This document shows, piece after piece, positions 14,734 through 15,964 of a DNA stretch of 15,964 bases; position 1 is the stretch's first letter; each line of letters opens with the position of its first letter. The notes under the pieces were generated by a model that worked only from the letters and a program-made list of their open reading frames with translations, was not told the DNA's origin and ran no database searches. The stretch lies in the NCBI GenBank assembly GCA_905373665.1, contig CAJPTV010000049.1, positions 1-15,964 of the forward strand, read 5' to 3'. The DNA is from Bacteroidia bacterium (GTDB lineage: Bacteria; Bacteroidota; Bacteroidia; Bacteroidales; CAJPTX01). A program made the position numbers and the translations under genes.

Positions 14734-15964
14734 TTAGTAAACGAGACCGAGGTCACACATTGCATTAGCCACCTTCATGAAGCCTGCAATGTTAGCCCCC
14801 TTAACGAGGTTGATGTAACCATCCTTTTCCTTACCGTACTGTACAGCTGCGTTGAAGATGTCTTGCATGATGGTCTCCAAACGTGCAATTACTTCGTCGC
14901 CTGACCAGCTGAGCTTCAATGCGTTCTGCGACATTTCCAACCCAGAGGTAGCAACACCACCCGCATTCACTGCCTTACCAGGACCGAACGGAATACGTGC
15001 GTTGACGAACGCGTGGATTGCATCTGCTTGGCAACCCATGTTCGATACCTCTGCTACGTACTTCACGCCGTTAGCGATCAACATCTTTGCATCCTCTGCG
15101 CTGAGCTCGTTCTGCGTAGCGCAAGGCATTGCGATGTCTACCTTTACTTCCCAAGGCTTCTTACCAGCAAAGAACTTCGAGCCTGGGAACTTCTTTTCGT
15201 AAGGAGAAACGATGTTCTGGTTCGATGCACGGAGCTCGAGCATGTAGTCCACCTTCTCTTGGGTCATACCTGCTTCGTCAAGGATGTAGCCGTCAGGACC
15301 AGAGATACATACAACCTTCGCACCCAACTGTACGAGCTTTTCGCAAGCACCCCAAGCCACGTTACCGAAGCCAGATACTGCTACGCGCTTGCCCTTGATT
15401 GTATCGTTATTTGCAGTGAGCATGTGGTTGAGGAAGAAGACTGCGCCATAACCCGTAGCCTCAGGACGCATCTTCGAGCCTCCCCAGTTCATACCCTTAC
15501 CGGTGAATACCCCTGTGTGGCACTGTGCGAGCTTCTTGTACATCCCGTACATATACCCGATTTCACGTCCGCCTACACCCATATCGCCTGCTGGAACGTC
15601 GGTTTCTGCACCGATGTGACGCCAGAGTTCCATCACGAACTTTTCGCAGAAGCGGCGAACTTCAGCATCCGAACGTCCCGTCGGGTTGAAGTCGCTACCC
15701 CCCTTACCACCACCCATGGGGAGGGTCGTAAGAGCGTTTTTGAAGGTCTGTTCAAAGCCAAGGAACTTCATCGTGTCCAAGGTTACGTTGGGTTGGAAAC
15801 GAATCCCACCCTTGTAAGGACCGATAGCGCCATTGAACTGTACACGGTAGCCGATGTTTACATGGATTTCACCCTTGTCATCTTCCCACGGCACCTTGAA
15901 CATAAATACGCGATCTGGCTCGATGATACGCTCCATGATCTTGTTCTGTGCGAACTTTGGGTTT
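14734..15964 (-). CDS. gdhA: Glutamate dehydrogenase, 5' end outside window
   Basis: The last 409 residues of a hexameric glutamate dehydrogenase of about 445 residues, interconverting 2-oxoglutarate plus ammonium and glutamate. The frame stays open to the window edge (PKFAQNKIMERII), so the ATG at 15936 is internal and some 35-40 N-terminal residues are missing. Substrate-binding and catalytic motifs match the Clostridium symbiosum enzyme: YKGGIRF, FKNALTTLPMGGGKGGSDF (two lysines), PAGDMGVGGREIGYM (catalytic Asp), the GFGNVA dinucleotide-binding loop, and NAGGVATSGLEMSQN. Coenzyme preference is not obvious from the sequence; the well-known Porphyromonas gingivalis enzyme uses NAD and serves amino acid fermentation. 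Its codon use is noticeably more uniform than its neighbours, as expected for a highly expressed gene. It ends before a strong terminator and converges on rfbB. Confidence 0.96.
   Translation of the reverse strand, partial: NPKFAQNKIMERIIEPDRVFMFKVPWEDDKGEIHVNIGYRVQFNGAIGPYKGGIRFQPNVTLDTMKFLGFEQTFKNALTTLPMGGGKGGSDFNPTGRSDAEVRRFCEKFVMELWRHIGAETDVPAGDMGVGGREIGYMYGMYKKLAQCHTGVFTGKGMNWGGSKMRPEATGYGAVFFLNHMLTANNDTIKGKRVAVSGFGNVAWGACEKLVQLGAKVVCISGPDGYILDEAGMTQEKVDYMLELRASNQNIVSPYEKKFPGSKFFAGKKPWEVKVDIAMPCATQNELSAEDAKMLIANGVKYVAEVSNMGCQADAIHAFVNARIPFGPGKAVNAGGVATSGLEMSQNALKLSWSGDEVIARLETIMQDIFNAAVQYGKEKDGYINLVKGANIAGFMKVANAMCDLGLVY

Overview
The window looks like a chromosomal segment of a Bacteroidales bacterium, most likely Porphyromonas or a close relative. 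The evidence is the gene content (lipoprotein FKBP-type isomerases, a small RRM RNA-binding protein with a glycine/arginine-rich tail, DUF4143- and DUF1703-type ATPase/nuclease proteins, a hexameric glutamate dehydrogenase), the weakness or absence of Shine-Dalgarno sites, and several good matches to the Bacteroidetes -7 promoter element TAnnTTTG. The taxon is an inference; no rRNA is present.

Left edge (1-304): an A+T-rich stretch carries the first 23 codons of an unidentified minus-strand gene that runs off the window. At about position 150 it is joined abruptly to the last 49 codons of a DNA polymerase I gene, which lacks everything upstream. This resembles an insertion or rearrangement breakpoint (or an assembly join). 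The polA remnant converges, with only 3 bases between, on a minus-strand AAA_14/DUF4143 ATPase gene (305-1639). A perfect 13-bp direct repeat lies in the upstream region of that gene.

Middle, minus strand (8607 down to 1743): an apparent five-gene operon. Three lipoproteins with FKBP-type peptidyl-prolyl isomerase domains are followed by sbcD and sbcC (Mre11/Rad50-like nuclease), and a clear intrinsic terminator follows sbcC. Gaps are 7, 32, 24 and 14 bases. A divergent gene on the other side of the promoter region, ddl (D-alanine-D-alanine ligase), runs right and converges on a DUF1703-type ATPase/PD-(D/E)XK protein.

Right part: a small RRM protein gene (minus) with its own terminator and a TAnnTTTG element stands back to back with a plus-strand group yggS-rfbA-rfbB. 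These encode a PLP homeostasis protein and the first two enzymes of dTDP-L-rhamnose synthesis. The rfbA stop and the rfbB start overlap by one base. A strong hairpin separates rfbB from the convergent glutamate dehydrogenase gene, whose 5' end lies outside the window.

Most of the window is ordinary core chromosome. The points most worth a second look are the polA breakpoint at the left edge, the FKBP-lipoprotein/SbcDC operon, the 13-bp repeat before the DUF4143 gene, and the presence of two unrelated ATPase/nuclease-fold accessory genes. No gene-free stretch exceeds about 220 bases. I saw no tRNA, rRNA, CRISPR array or complete insertion sequence.
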